Assembly: GCF_020463795.1 (NCBI RefSeq)
Contig: NZ_CP080025.1
Span: 1,243,001 to 1,307,000 of the forward strand
Direction: 5' to 3'
DNA length: 64,000 bases
Source: Echinicola marina
Lineage (GTDB): Bacteria; Bacteroidota; Bacteroidia; Cytophagales; Cyclobacteriaceae
Shown here: positions 6,930 through 16,581 of the stretch, piece by piece
Numbering within the stretch: position 1 is the stretch's first letter
How the letters are laid out: every line of letters begins with the position of its first letter
The notes under the pieces: model-generated
What the model was told of the DNA's origin: nothing
What the model saw: the letters and a program-made list of their open reading frames with translations, nothing else
Databases searched by the model: none
Program-made: the position numbers and the translations under genes

Positions 6930-8003
6930 TTGAATTTCAACCATTTTGCCCAAAAACTACTCCAGTGGTACCCAGAAAATAAAAGGGATCTTCCTTGGAG
7001 AAACACCCAAAACCCATATATCATTTGGCTTTCAGAAATTATCCTTCAACAAACAAGGGTAGCACAGGGCTTGCCATATTTCCAAAAATTCATCGAAAAT
7101 TATCCAACTGTCGAGGATTTGGCCGCCAGTCCACAGGAAGAAATTTTAAGGCTCTGGCAGGGCCTTGGTTATTATAGCAGGGCGAGAAACCTACATAAAT
7201 GCGCCAAACAAGTTGTGGAAGATCATCAGGGCAGCTTCCCCGACAGCTATAAAGGCTTACTTAAATTGCAGGGTATAGGTCAATACACCGCTGCTGCCAT
7301 CGCTTCCTTCGCTTATCGGGAAAAAGTGGCGGTGCTGGACGGAAATGTATTCCGCGTACTCAGCAGGTATTTTGGTATAAGCACGGACATCAGTAGCACA
7401 GAAGGGAAAAAGGAGTTCCAGTCTTTGGCCAACAAAGCCATCTCCCCAAATCAGCCCGATGAATACAACCAAGCTATAATGGAATTTGGCGCATTACAGT
7501 GCACACCGAAAAAGGCCGACTGCAATAGTTGCCCCTTACAGCCCGGATGTTACGCTTATAATAATAACCTGGTCGAAAAATTACCGGTAAAAAACAAAAA
7601 GATAAAGGTCAGCACCAGGGCATTTTTATACCATGATATACAGTGCAATGGAAAAATTGTCACCAAGACCAGAGGGCCAAGAGACATTTGGGAAGGCCTG
7701 ACGGACTTCCCCTTGGTAGAATTCCAATCACCTGAAAAAATAGACCCTGAAGCCTCAAAATTGTTTCATGAACTTCAAGCATTTAACCCCACCATACATT
7801 TTGAAGGCGAAAAGACTTATAAACATATACTGACTCATCAAAAAATTTTTTCAAACTTTGTCTCATTCAAAATCCCAGACAACCATCAAAAAGCTTTGGA
7901 AAAATGGGTAAAAGACAATGGCTTTCTACTCAACGATCCAGACGAGCTGGAAGCTTTGGGCAAGCCAAAACTGATTGTCCGATATTTGAACGATAAAAAA
8001 TAA
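6930..8003 (+). CDS. mutY: A/G-specific adenine DNA glycosylase
   Basis: Base-excision repair enzyme that removes adenine mispaired with 8-oxoguanine. In 357 residues it has catalytic Glu36 (SEIILQQT), the helix-hairpin-helix LQGIGQYTA (113-121), Asp137 (LDGNV), the Fe-S cysteines 191, 198, 201 and 207 (C-x6-C-x2-C-x5-C), and a NUDIX-like C-terminal 8-oxoG-recognition domain (about 225-350). The start is TTG: the codons just upstream hold no ATG before an in-frame TAA at 6912, and the protein already begins at the family N-terminus. ssb and gldE follow on the same strand. Confidence 0.95.
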   Translation: MNFNHFAQKLLQWYPENKRDLPWRNTQNPYIIWLSEIILQQTRVAQGLPYFQKFIENYPTVEDLAASPQEEILRLWQGLGYYSRARNLHKCAKQVVEDHQGSFPDSYKGLLKLQGIGQYTAAAIASFAYREKVAVLDGNVFRVLSRYFGISTDISSTEGKKEFQSLANKAISPNQPDEYNQAIMEFGALQCTPKKADCNSCPLQPGCYAYNNNLVEKLPVKNKKIKVSTRAFLYHDIQCNGKIVTKTRGPRDIWEGLTDFPLVEFQSPEKIDPEASKLFHELQAFNPTIHFEGEKTYKHILTHQKIFSNFVSFKIPDNHQKALEKWVKDNGFLLNDPDELEALGKPKLIVRYLNDKK

Positions 8004-8055
8004 TCCTTAATTTTAACTATACACATTTAAGCAACTATTAATTATCAACTGAACT

Positions 8056-8523
8056 ATGGCAGGTGTAAACAAAGTAATTTTAGTAGGCAACCTAGGAAAA
8101 GATCCAGAAGTAAGACACTTGGAAAGCGGCAGTGTGGTAGCCAACCTGACCCTAGCGACAACCGAAGCCTATAAGGACAGAAATGGCAATCGGGTGGAAA
8201 ACACCGAATGGCATGATCTTGAACTTTGGGATGGACAGGCAAAAATTGCCGAGCAATACTTAAGAAAAGGTAGTCAGATCTTCGTAGAAGGAAAAATCAA
8301 ATCCGACACTTGGCAGGATGAACAAGGCAATAACAGAAAAAGGACAAAAATCAGGGTACTGAGCTTCACTATGCTCGGCTCCAGAAATTCAGAAGGAAGC
8401 GGTGGGCAGCCAAGCTCAAACCCCAACACCATGAGCCAAGCCAGCTCCAACAGTCCACAAACTGCGTCAATGCCCTCATCCAATGCCAATATAGATGAAG
8501 GAGACGATGATCTTCCTTTCTAA
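8056..8523 (+). CDS. ssb: Single-stranded DNA-binding protein
   Basis: Coats single-stranded DNA in replication, repair and recombination. The 155 residues comprise an OB fold (1-110, beginning AGVNKVILVGNLGKDPEVR), a Ser/Asn/Gln-rich disordered linker (about 112-145), and the acidic tip DDDLPF that docks SSB partner proteins. It lies 52 bp after mutY and 66 bp before gldE, a gene order that is common in Bacteroidota. Confidence 0.96.
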   Translation: MAGVNKVILVGNLGKDPEVRHLESGSVVANLTLATTEAYKDRNGNRVENTEWHDLELWDGQAKIAEQYLRKGSQIFVEGKIKSDTWQDEQGNNRKRTKIRVLSFTMLGSRNSEGSGGQPSSNPNTMSQASSNSPQTASMPSSNANIDEGDDDLPF

Positions 8524-8558
8524 TTAAGATCAAATTAGAATCCTAATGGATAAATCAT

Positions 8559-8566
8559 TAATTTTG
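8559..8566 (+). promoter_or_regulatory. Possible -7 element for gldE
   Basis: TAATTTTG matches TAnnTTTG about 24 bp before the ATG at 8590. The -33 position has only TTAG. gldE may also be read from the ssb transcript. Confidence 0.3.
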
Positions 8567-8589
8567 CATAACAATATTTGAATCATTTA

Positions 8590-9939
8590 ATGGACGATCC
8601 ATACCCGAGTTTGTCAATGCTGGCTGAAATTAACCAGATTTCGGCTGGCTATATTATCATAAACAGCCTCATTTTTCTACTTCTGCTAATGGCTTCCGCA
8701 CTGGTATCTGGCTCTGAAGTAGCTTATTTTTCTTTGTCCCATGATGACCTGGGTGAGTTAAGCAATGAATCAGAAGAAAATTCAGCTTTAGTCATCAAAT
8801 TAATAGAAGCCCCACAAAAGCTCCTAAGCACTATATTGATACTGAACAACCTCATTAATATAGGAATTGTTACTTTGACGACATTTTTCACATTAAACTT
8901 ATTCGGCACTGACGCCACCGGGATTGTCATTATCCTTATACAAACAGTAGGCGTAACCTTTGCCATTGTCTTTTTTGGTGAGATCGTCCCAAAAGTATAT
9001 GCCAACAATGCCCGGGTGAGCTTTTCCAAGCTCATGGCCAAGTCACTAAATTTCTTTTCCATTGCCCTAGCCCCACTATCTTCCTTTCTGATGACCATAA
9101 GTAATGTCATTGAGAGAAGAATTGAAAAGAAAGGCTATACCCTCTCTGTAAACGAATTGCACCAAGCACTGGAAATCACCTCCGAACATACCACTGAAGG
9201 CGAAAAAGACATTTTCAAAGGCATTGTTAACTTTGGCACCCTGTCGGTAAAACAGGTTATGTGCTCCAGAATGGATATCACTGCCGTGGATGTGGAAATG
9301 GACTTCCATGAGCTTATGGACAAAATCAATAAAAGCGGCTATTCCAGAATCCCCGTTTACAAAGAGACCATAGACAATATAGAAGGTATACTATATATCA
9401 AAGACCTATTGGCCCATATAGAAAAAGAAGACGATTTCCAGTGGCAGACACTTACCAGAAAAGGGCTATTTGTGCCGGAAAACAAAAAAGTAGACGCCCT
9501 GCTTAAAGACTTCCAAAACAAAAGGGTCCACATGGCAATTGTTGTGGACGAATATGGCGGAACATCGGGACTTGTCACCCTTGAAGACCTTATCGAAGAA
9601 ATCATCGGAGAAATCAATGACGAATTTGATGATGCTGACAATCTACTTTATAAACAAATCGATGACAATACCCATGTTTTTGAAGGCAAGGTATCCTTAA
9701 ATGATTTCTGCAAAAGACTAGAACTAGACCCACAATCCTTTGACGAAGTAAAAGGAGACAGTGAATCCCTTGGAGGTTTATTACTGGAACTCAACAGGAA
9801 ATTACCTAAGAACGGATCTAAAATCCAATTTGATAAATTCACGTTTACCATCCTGGCCGTAGATGCCAAAAGAATAAAAAAAATAAAGGTCTACATGAAC
9901 CCTCAAGAAGCAGGAGACTTACCCCATAATGAGGATTGA
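8590..9939 (+). CDS. gldE: Gliding-associated GldE (CNNM/CorC-type membrane protein)
   Basis: A 449-residue inner-membrane protein with, in order, a CNNM (DUF21) transmembrane domain (about 15-200), two CBS domains (about 205-335, including GYSRIPVYKETIDNIEGILY and DEYGGTSGLVTLEDLIEEIIGEI) and a CorC/HlyC C-terminal domain. This architecture is shared with Mg/Co-transport-linked CorC proteins. The ssb-gldE order marks it as the Bacteroidota gliding protein GldE, linked to GldD and the GldKLMN/type IX secretion machinery. I start at ATG 8590 (MDDPYPSL) rather than at an upstream TTG. gldD, its usual neighbour, does not follow. Confidence 0.85.
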   Translation: MDDPYPSLSMLAEINQISAGYIIINSLIFLLLLMASALVSGSEVAYFSLSHDDLGELSNESEENSALVIKLIEAPQKLLSTILILNNLINIGIVTLTTFFTLNLFGTDATGIVIILIQTVGVTFAIVFFGEIVPKVYANNARVSFSKLMAKSLNFFSIALAPLSSFLMTISNVIERRIEKKGYTLSVNELHQALEITSEHTTEGEKDIFKGIVNFGTLSVKQVMCSRMDITAVDVEMDFHELMDKINKSGYSRIPVYKETIDNIEGILYIKDLLAHIEKEDDFQWQTLTRKGLFVPENKKVDALLKDFQNKRVHMAIVVDEYGGTSGLVTLEDLIEEIIGEINDEFDDADNLLYKQIDDNTHVFEGKVSLNDFCKRLELDPQSFDEVKGDSESLGGLLLELNRKLPKNGSKIQFDKFTFTILAVDAKRIKKIKVYMNPQEAGDLPHNED

Positions 9940-10372
9940 CCACCCATAACGAAACCAAACTATTAGTCGACAAGAATTTAAACAAATGACGTAGGAGATA
10001 ATATTTCCATGTTATTCACATTTTTTCAAAAATTTGCCAATAAACTTGAATTCTTATTGGATTAGCACAATTATTTTCCTTTTATCAGAAAACAATTAGA
10101 AACTCATTTTTTCAAACCTACTTTGAGTAATTTTACGTAATTTTCAATAAAAGCGACATTATTTTTAACCCATTTCAGACAATCTTACATGAAATTATAA
10201 ATAGTAAGCGATATCTGTATTCAAATTTCTATTTTAATAATTGTAAAAATCATAGGCAAATTTGGTTATTAATGTATTTTTTTCGTTCTTTTGTTGCCGA
10301 GATTTTAAAAAAAGAAAAATTCTTTGTAATTTATTCAATCGAATTTACAAACCTATTTAAATAACACTAACT
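9940..10372. other. 433-bp AT-rich spacer before gltB
   Basis: No gene is supported. The only notable item is an 18-codon ORF from ATG 10009 preceded by AGGAG, too short to call. No complete TAnnTTTG promoter was found, although a glutamate synthase operon should have one here. No trace of a gldD reading frame is visible. Confidence 0.5.
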
Positions 10373-13300
10373 ATGAATGAAGGATTATACCATTCACAGT
10401 TTGAGCATGACGCCTGTGGGATTGGCGCTGTGGTCAATGTGAAGGGCAACAAAAGCCACGAGACGATAAGTGATGCGCTCTTTATGCTGAGCAATATGGA
10501 GCATAGAGGAGGAAGAGGCAGTGATCCTAAAACAGGTGATGGAGCGGGTATTTTGATTCAGGTACCACATGATTTTATGAAGGAGGTGACTCACCGTGCA
10601 GGCTTTGAACTACCTGAAGAAGGTAGCTATGGGGTCGGCATGACATTTTTTCCTAAGAACAAGCAACTACATAAAAAATCAAAAATACTGCTCAATAAAA
10701 TCCTGGAGGAAATGGATTTTGAGCTTATTGGATACAGAGAAGTCCCTGTAGATGAAACTGTACCAGGCTCTGGCGCCTTGGAAGTAATGCCAAATATTGA
10801 GCAGCTTTTTGTCAAGCATAAAGAAGGTCTAGTTGGCAAGGAATTAGAGAGAAAGCTCTATGTGCTTAGAAACTACGCCACAAAAGTGATCAACTCAACC
10901 GTCCCAGGAGTTAATAGATCATTTTATTTTGCCAGTTTCAGTTCAAACACCCTTATCTATAAAGGGCAGTTGAGAACAGATCAAGTACTGGCTTTCTACA
11001 AAGATCTCCAAAACAATAAAATAACTTCTGCGCTTGCATTAGTTCACTCAAGGTTCTCTACCAATACCTTCCCTAATTGGAGATTGGCGCAGCCTTTCAG
11101 ATACCTATCCCACAATGGTGAAATCAACACCATCAGAGGTAACCTGAACAAAATGCGCTCGAAGGAATCCTTGATGAAGTCTGAACTGTTCACTGAGGAG
11201 GAATTAAACAAATTAATGCCTATTACCAATTCTACTTATTCGGATTCAGCTAACCTAGATGCGATGGTAGAATTATTGACCCTAAGTGGAAGATCCTTAC
11301 CACACGTAATGATGATGTTGGTACCCGAAGCTTGGCAGGACAATAAATCCATGGATAAAGCCAAAAAGGCATTTTACAAGTTCCATGCAGCATTGATGGA
11401 GCCCTGGGACGGCCCTGCAGCTTTACTGTTCACAGACGGTAAGTCACTAGGGGCGACCTTGGATAGGAACGGCTTGAGACCACTTCGTTATTTCACCACT
11501 TCTGATGATAGATTGATACTTTCTTCTGAAGCCGGAGCTTTGCCAATCAGAGAAGCTACCGTTACCGAAAAAGGTAGAATCAGTCCAGGAAGAATGATCA
11601 TGGCAGACCTTGAAAAAGGTAAAGTAATGTTTGATGAGGAGGTTAAAGCTGAAGTTTGCGAAAACAAGCCTTACGATACTTGGGTAAGAAAAGAAAGGCT
11701 GAAACTAAGACTGATGCCTGCTCCAAAGGTGCTCTCTCAGCCCTATAACACCCAGAACATCAAAGAAAGACAAACTGTCTTCGGTTACACCACCGAAGAT
11801 GTCAATACCATTTTGGCGCCAATGGGAGATACAGCTTATGAACCATTAGGTTCAATGGGTGCGGATACGCCTCCTGCTGTGCTTTCCAAGCAAAGCCAAC
11901 ATATTTCCAATTATTTCAAGCAGTTATTTGCCCAGGTAAGTAACCCACCAATCGACCCAATCAGGGAAAGATTAGTAATGTCACTATTCACCAGGATCGG
12001 TGAAGGCTATAATATCCTTGAAGAAAGTCCGCAACATACCAGACAGATTCATATCTCTCAGCCAGTACTGTTGAACGAGGACTTGGAAAAAATCAAGAAC
12101 CTGGAAAGTAAAGGATACAGATCTAAGACACTATATGCCCATTTCAAAGCAGACCATAAGCCTGGAAGAATGCTTGAGGCTTTGGACACACTTTGTCAAG
12201 AAGCCGTTGATGCCATCAACGATGGTTATAATGTCCTGATCATTTCTGATAGGAATACTTATGAAGGTGTTGCTCCAATCCCTTCATTATTGGCCATTGG
12301 TGGTGTTCACCACCACTTGGTAAACAAGAAACTGAGAACCAAAGCAGGTATAATCGCTGAAGCCGGTGATATCAGAGAGACCCACCACTTTGCCACAGCA
12401 GTGGGTTATGGTGCCAGTGCGATCAATCCATATCTTGCCCTTGAAACGCTTGTTCACCTCAATGAAACCGAGCAACTTTCCAAGAAGTTTGAAGAGAAAG
12501 AACTATTCGAAAACTATCAAGAGGCCATTGGAAAAGGCTTGTTAAAAGTCCTTTCAAAAATGGGTATCAGTACCTTGCAGTCTTACCAAAGTGCCCAGAT
12601 TTTCGAGGCTGTTGGCTTAGGACCAGAGGTAATCGAAAGATGTTTCAAAGGCACCATCAGTAGAATCAGTGGTGTTTCCTTTGACGAACTGGCAGAGGAA
12701 GTACTTACCAGACATAATGCAGCTTATGGATCTGAAAGTCCAAGATTGGAAACAGGTGGAGTTTATCAGTGGAAAAGAAGAGGTGAAAAACACCTTTTCA
12801 ACCCAGAAACTATCCATTTATTACAAAAATCTACCGCAAACAATGACTATTCGCTGTACAAAAAGTTTGCTGAAAAGATAAATAACCAAACCAAAGACGC
12901 TCTTACCATCAGGGGATTATTTGAGTTTAAAAAGAGAATTTCTATTCCATTGGAGGAAGTAGAACCCGCTGAGGCAATCATGAAGCGTTTCGCTACTGGC
13001 GCCATGTCCTTTGGCTCTATTTCTCATGAAGCCCACTCCACCTTAGCCATTGCCATGAACCGTATTGGTGCAAAATCCAATAGTGGTGAGGGTGGAGAAG
13101 ATGAAATCCGTTTCGAAAGAAAAGAAAATGGAGATTGGGAAAGATCCGCTATTAAGCAGGTTGCTTCTGGTAGATTTGGTGTGACCAGTAACTACCTTAC
13201 CAATGCTGAAGAATTACAAATTAAAATGGCACAGGGAGCCAAACCTGGTGAAGGTGGACAGCTTCCAGGTCATAAGGTGGATGATTGGATCGGTCGTGTA

Positions 13301-14872
13301 AGACACTCCACTCCTGGAGTAGGCTTGATCTCCCCTCCTCCTCATCACGATATTTACTCTATTGAGGATTTGGCTCAGCTGATCTATGACCTTAAAAATG
13401 CCAACAGAAAAGCCCGTATTAATGTAAAACTGGTTTCTCAAGCTGGTGTAGGTACAGTAGCCGCCGGGGTAGCCAAAGCACAGTCAGATGTTATTTTAAT
13501 TTCTGGTGCTGATGGTGGTACAGGAGCCTCTCCGTTGAGTTCCATCAGACACGCTGGTTTACCTTGGGAACTTGGTTTGGCTGAAGCTCATCAGACTTTG
13601 GTGAAAAACAACCTTAGAAGCCGAGTAACCCTTCAAACTGACGGTCAGGTAAGAACTGGTAAGGATTTGGCCATCGCGGCCCTATTAGGTGCTGAAGAAT
13701 GGGGTATTTCTACTGCAGCCTTGGTTGTGGAAGGATGTATCATGATGAGAAAATGTCACTTAAACACCTGCCCAGTAGGTATTGCCACTCAAAATCCTGA
13801 GTTGAGAAAACTATTTACAGGTAACCCTGACCATGTGGTTAACTTCTTCAAATTCCTTGCTGAAGACTTGAGAGAGATCATGGCTTCCCTAGGTTTCAGA
13901 ACTGTTAACGAAATGGTAGGTCAGTCTAATGTACTGAAATCTACTGGTCACTTGAACCATTGGAAGTGGGATAAGCTAGACCTAAGCCCAATCTTCCACA
14001 TGGTAGAAGTACCTGAGCACGTAGGTATCTACAAACAAATCGACCAGGATTTCAAATTGAAGAAAGTATTGGACAGAAAGCTGATCAAGGCGGCCCTTCC
14101 TGCTCTTGAGCAAGCCAATTCCGTTAAGGAGAATTTTCAGATTAAAAATATAGACCGTTCGGTAGGTGCCATGCTTTCCAATGAAATCTCCAAGATTTAT
14201 GGAAGTCCAGGTTTACCGGATGATACTATCCACTATAAGTTTATGGGTTCGGCAGGACAAAGCTTCGGCTTATTCCTGACCAAAGGAGTAACATTCGAGT
14301 TGGAAGGTGAAGCCAATGATTATTTTGGCAAAGGTCTTTCAGGTGGTCAGTTGGTGATCTATCCAAGCAGAAATGCAAACTTCAAAGCTGAAGAAAACAT
14401 CATCATCGGTAACGTAGCCTTCTATGGAGCTACCTCTGGACACGCTTACATCAACGGTAAGGGTGGAGAACGTTTCTGCGTAAGAAACTCAGGCGTGAAA
14501 ACAGTAGTAGAAGGTATCGGAGATCATGGTTGTGAATACATGACCGGTGGACAAGTGATCAACCTAGGTGAAATCGGAAGAAACTTTGCAGCAGGTATGA
14601 GCGGTGGTATCGCCTACTTACTCAAGGACAATGTAAAACATATCAACCAGGAAATGGTAGATCTGGATCCATTGGAAAAAGAAGATTTCGATATCATCAA
14701 AAAAGAACTCGAACTTCACCTTAAGTACACCAACAGTAGCTTGGCGGCTAAATTCCTTGAAAACTGGGATACCGAGAAGGAGCAATTCATCAAGGTGATG
14801 CCTAGAGATTACAAAGCTGTACTTAAGCAAAGAGCGTTAAAACAAGAAGAACAATCAAAAACTTTAGTGTAA
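10373..14872 (+). CDS. gltB: Glutamate synthase large (alpha) subunit
   Basis: Makes two glutamates from glutamine and 2-oxoglutarate, the second half of GS-GOGAT ammonium assimilation. The 1499 residues have the class II amidotransferase domain with Cys15 (HDACGIGAV), which needs N-terminal processing to free the Cys. The central and FMN-binding synthase domains follow. The 3Fe-4S cysteines are 1122, 1128 and 1133 (C-x5-C-x4-C), and the C-terminal beta-helix GXGXG domain ends the protein. The length is normal. The gltD start follows after 1 nt, so the subunits are co-translated. Confidence 0.97.
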   Translation: MNEGLYHSQFEHDACGIGAVVNVKGNKSHETISDALFMLSNMEHRGGRGSDPKTGDGAGILIQVPHDFMKEVTHRAGFELPEEGSYGVGMTFFPKNKQLHKKSKILLNKILEEMDFELIGYREVPVDETVPGSGALEVMPNIEQLFVKHKEGLVGKELERKLYVLRNYATKVINSTVPGVNRSFYFASFSSNTLIYKGQLRTDQVLAFYKDLQNNKITSALALVHSRFSTNTFPNWRLAQPFRYLSHNGEINTIRGNLNKMRSKESLMKSELFTEEELNKLMPITNSTYSDSANLDAMVELLTLSGRSLPHVMMMLVPEAWQDNKSMDKAKKAFYKFHAALMEPWDGPAALLFTDGKSLGATLDRNGLRPLRYFTTSDDRLILSSEAGALPIREATVTEKGRISPGRMIMADLEKGKVMFDEEVKAEVCENKPYDTWVRKERLKLRLMPAPKVLSQPYNTQNIKERQTVFGYTTEDVNTILAPMGDTAYEPLGSMGADTPPAVLSKQSQHISNYFKQLFAQVSNPPIDPIRERLVMSLFTRIGEGYNILEESPQHTRQIHISQPVLLNEDLEKIKNLESKGYRSKTLYAHFKADHKPGRMLEALDTLCQEAVDAINDGYNVLIISDRNTYEGVAPIPSLLAIGGVHHHLVNKKLRTKAGIIAEAGDIRETHHFATAVGYGASAINPYLALETLVHLNETEQLSKKFEEKELFENYQEAIGKGLLKVLSKMGISTLQSYQSAQIFEAVGLGPEVIERCFKGTISRISGVSFDELAEEVLTRHNAAYGSESPRLETGGVYQWKRRGEKHLFNPETIHLLQKSTANNDYSLYKKFAEKINNQTKDALTIRGLFEFKKRISIPLEEVEPAEAIMKRFATGAMSFGSISHEAHSTLAIAMNRIGAKSNSGEGGEDEIRFERKENGDWERSAIKQVASGRFGVTSNYLTNAEELQIKMAQGAKPGEGGQLPGHKVDDWIGRVRHSTPGVGLISPPPHHDIYSIEDLAQLIYDLKNANRKARINVKLVSQAGVGTVAAGVAKAQSDVILISGADGGTGASPLSSIRHAGLPWELGLAEAHQTLVKNNLRSRVTLQTDGQVRTGKDLAIAALLGAEEWGISTAALVVEGCIMMRKCHLNTCPVGIATQNPELRKLFTGNPDHVVNFFKFLAEDLREIMASLGFRTVNEMVGQSNVLKSTGHLNHWKWDKLDLSPIFHMVEVPEHVGIYKQIDQDFKLKKVLDRKLIKAALPALEQANSVKENFQIKNIDRSVGAMLSNEISKIYGSPGLPDDTIHYKFMGSAGQSFGLFLTKGVTFELEGEANDYFGKGLSGGQLVIYPSRNANFKAEENIIIGNVAFYGATSGHAYINGKGGERFCVRNSGVKTVVEGIGDHGCEYMTGGQVINLGEIGRNFAAGMSGGIAYLLKDNVKHINQEMVDLDPLEKEDFDIIKKELELHLKYTNSSLAAKFLENWDTEKEQFIKVMPRDYKAVLKQRALKQEEQSKTLV

Positions 14873-14873
14873 G

Positions 14874-16352
14874 ATGGGAGCGAAAGACGGATTCCTTAAA
14901 TATAAAAGAGAGTTAGAAGATAATAGAGACCCTAAAGAAAGGGTTGGCGATTATAATGATATCCATCATCCGATTGCCCCTGAAAAACTGAACAACCAAG
15001 CTGCAAGATGCATGGATTGTGGTATTCCTTTTTGTCATCAAGGATGCCCACTAGGTAATGTAATCCCTGAATTCAATGATGCAGTTTACCGTAAAGAGTG
15101 GGGAGAAGCTTTTGATATCCTTAGAGGTACCAACAACTTCCCTGAATTTACGGGTAGAATCTGCCCTGCTCCTTGTGAGGCCAGCTGTGTGCTAGGTATC
15201 AACAAGGACCCTGTGGCCATTGAATTGATTGAGAAAAATATAGCAGAGAAAGCCTATGAACTGGGCCTAGCGATTCCAAAAGCGCCAGAAACCAGAACTG
15301 GTAAAAAAGTAGCCGTTATCGGTGCCGGTCCTGCGGGACTTGCCGCTACTGACCAATTGAACCAAGCAGGTCATGAGGTTACCTTATTCGAAAAAGACCA
15401 AAAAGTAGGTGGTCTACTTAGATATGGTATCCCTGATTTCAAAATGGAGAAATGGGTAATTGATCGCCGTGTCAAATTGATGGAAGACGAAGGGGTTATT
15501 TTTGCTACCGGAACTGAAATCGATACTACAAAAGCAGAAAGTATCCTCAAGGACTTTGATGCAGTAGTACTTTCCACTGGAGCTCAAGAACCTAGAGACC
15601 TTAAGATCAAAGGTAGAGAAGCCAAGGGAGTTCACTTCGCCATGGAATTCCTTGGAGAACAAAATAAAGTAGTTAGTGGAGAAAGGGATACTCCAAACCC
15701 AATTTCTGCTAAGGGCAAGCATGTCATCGTCATAGGTGGCGGTGATACAGGAAGTGACTGCATCGGTACTTCTAACCGTCACGGTGCTGCTTCCGTTACC
15801 CAGCTGGAATTGCTGCCTAAACCACCAAAGCAACGTGCTCACTTGAACCCTTGGCCAGAATGGCCAATGACCCTTAAAACTTCAAGTTCTCATGAAGAAG
15901 GCGCTGATAGGGTTTGGTCGGTATTGACCAAAGAGTTCACGAAAGACGAGCAAGGCCAAGTTACCGGTCTTACCTTGGTGGACATTGAATGGAAAGAGGA
16001 AAACGGTAGAATGCAGTTCTTTGAAATTGAAGGTACTGAGAGAACCGTTCCTTGTGACCTAGCTTTGTTGGCCATAGGTTACACCGGCCCTAAACAAAAT
16101 GGTCTACTTGATGCATTCGGTGTAGAAGCAATGGAGAATTCACTTCCTAAATCAAAAGAATATCAAAGTACCAACCAGAAAGTTTTCTTAGCAGGTGATA
16201 TGCGTAGAGGACAATCTCTAGTAGTATGGGCTATTTCTGAAGGTAGAGAATCAGCTGTAAAAGTGGATGAATTCTTAATGGGTAAATCTAACTTACCAAG
16301 AAAAGATCGTTCTTTCTTTGAGAACGTAGAAGACGCTGAATTCTGCGAATAG
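14874..16352 (+). CDS. gltD: Glutamate synthase small (beta) subunit
   Basis: NADPH-oxidising flavoprotein that feeds electrons to GltB. The 492 residues carry N-terminal Fe-S cysteines (C46, C49, C54, C58 and C97, C101, C105), an FAD-binding loop VIGAGPAGLAA at 148-158 and an NAD(P)H-binding loop VIGGGDTGSDC near 290. GDMRRGQSLVVWAISEGRE near the end closes the FAD site. It is the second gene of gltBD and is followed by a strong terminator. Confidence 0.97.
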   Translation: MGAKDGFLKYKRELEDNRDPKERVGDYNDIHHPIAPEKLNNQAARCMDCGIPFCHQGCPLGNVIPEFNDAVYRKEWGEAFDILRGTNNFPEFTGRICPAPCEASCVLGINKDPVAIELIEKNIAEKAYELGLAIPKAPETRTGKKVAVIGAGPAGLAATDQLNQAGHEVTLFEKDQKVGGLLRYGIPDFKMEKWVIDRRVKLMEDEGVIFATGTEIDTTKAESILKDFDAVVLSTGAQEPRDLKIKGREAKGVHFAMEFLGEQNKVVSGERDTPNPISAKGKHVIVIGGGDTGSDCIGTSNRHGAASVTQLELLPKPPKQRAHLNPWPEWPMTLKTSSSHEEGADRVWSVLTKEFTKDEQGQVTGLTLVDIEWKEENGRMQFFEIEGTERTVPCDLALLAIGYTGPKQNGLLDAFGVEAMENSLPKSKEYQSTNQKVFLAGDMRRGQSLVVWAISEGRESAVKVDEFLMGKSNLPRKDRSFFENVEDAEFCE

Positions 16353-16392
16353 CAGTAGTTTAGTTTTATTTAACAAGTTTGTTAATTCGATG

Positions 16393-16424
16393 AAAACTCC
16401 CTGTCTCGGCAGGGAGTTTTTTTT
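16393..16424 (+). terminator. gltBD terminator
   Basis: An 11-bp perfect stem (AAAACTCCCTG at 16393-16403 and CAGGGAGTTTT at 16410-16420) with a 6-nt loop is followed by T-rich sequence on the plus strand. Confidence 0.93.
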
Positions 16425-16525
16425 CTTTTTGGAATACTACCCCATCCTATAGAACATGGATTTGGCGGAAATTAGGTGGCCACCGCTAAAGCAAACCTAA
16501 TTAAAACCTCAAAACCCTTGGCAAA

Positions 16526-16555
16526 CAAAAAAGGTGTAGCCTTAGACCACACCTT
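16526..16555 (-). terminator. Terminator of the TIGR04282-like gene
   Basis: AAGGTGT (16531-16537) pairs with ACACCTT (16549-16555), and six T follow on the minus strand, just past the gene's stop. Confidence 0.65.
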
Positions 16556-16581
16556 GAACCTTTTGTCTCCAAGCTATATCC

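Noticed and set aside
10009-10065. 18-codon ORF with AGGAG upstream, as a gltB leader peptide
   Set aside because: It is more than 300 bp before gltB with no attenuator hairpin or regulatory codon run.
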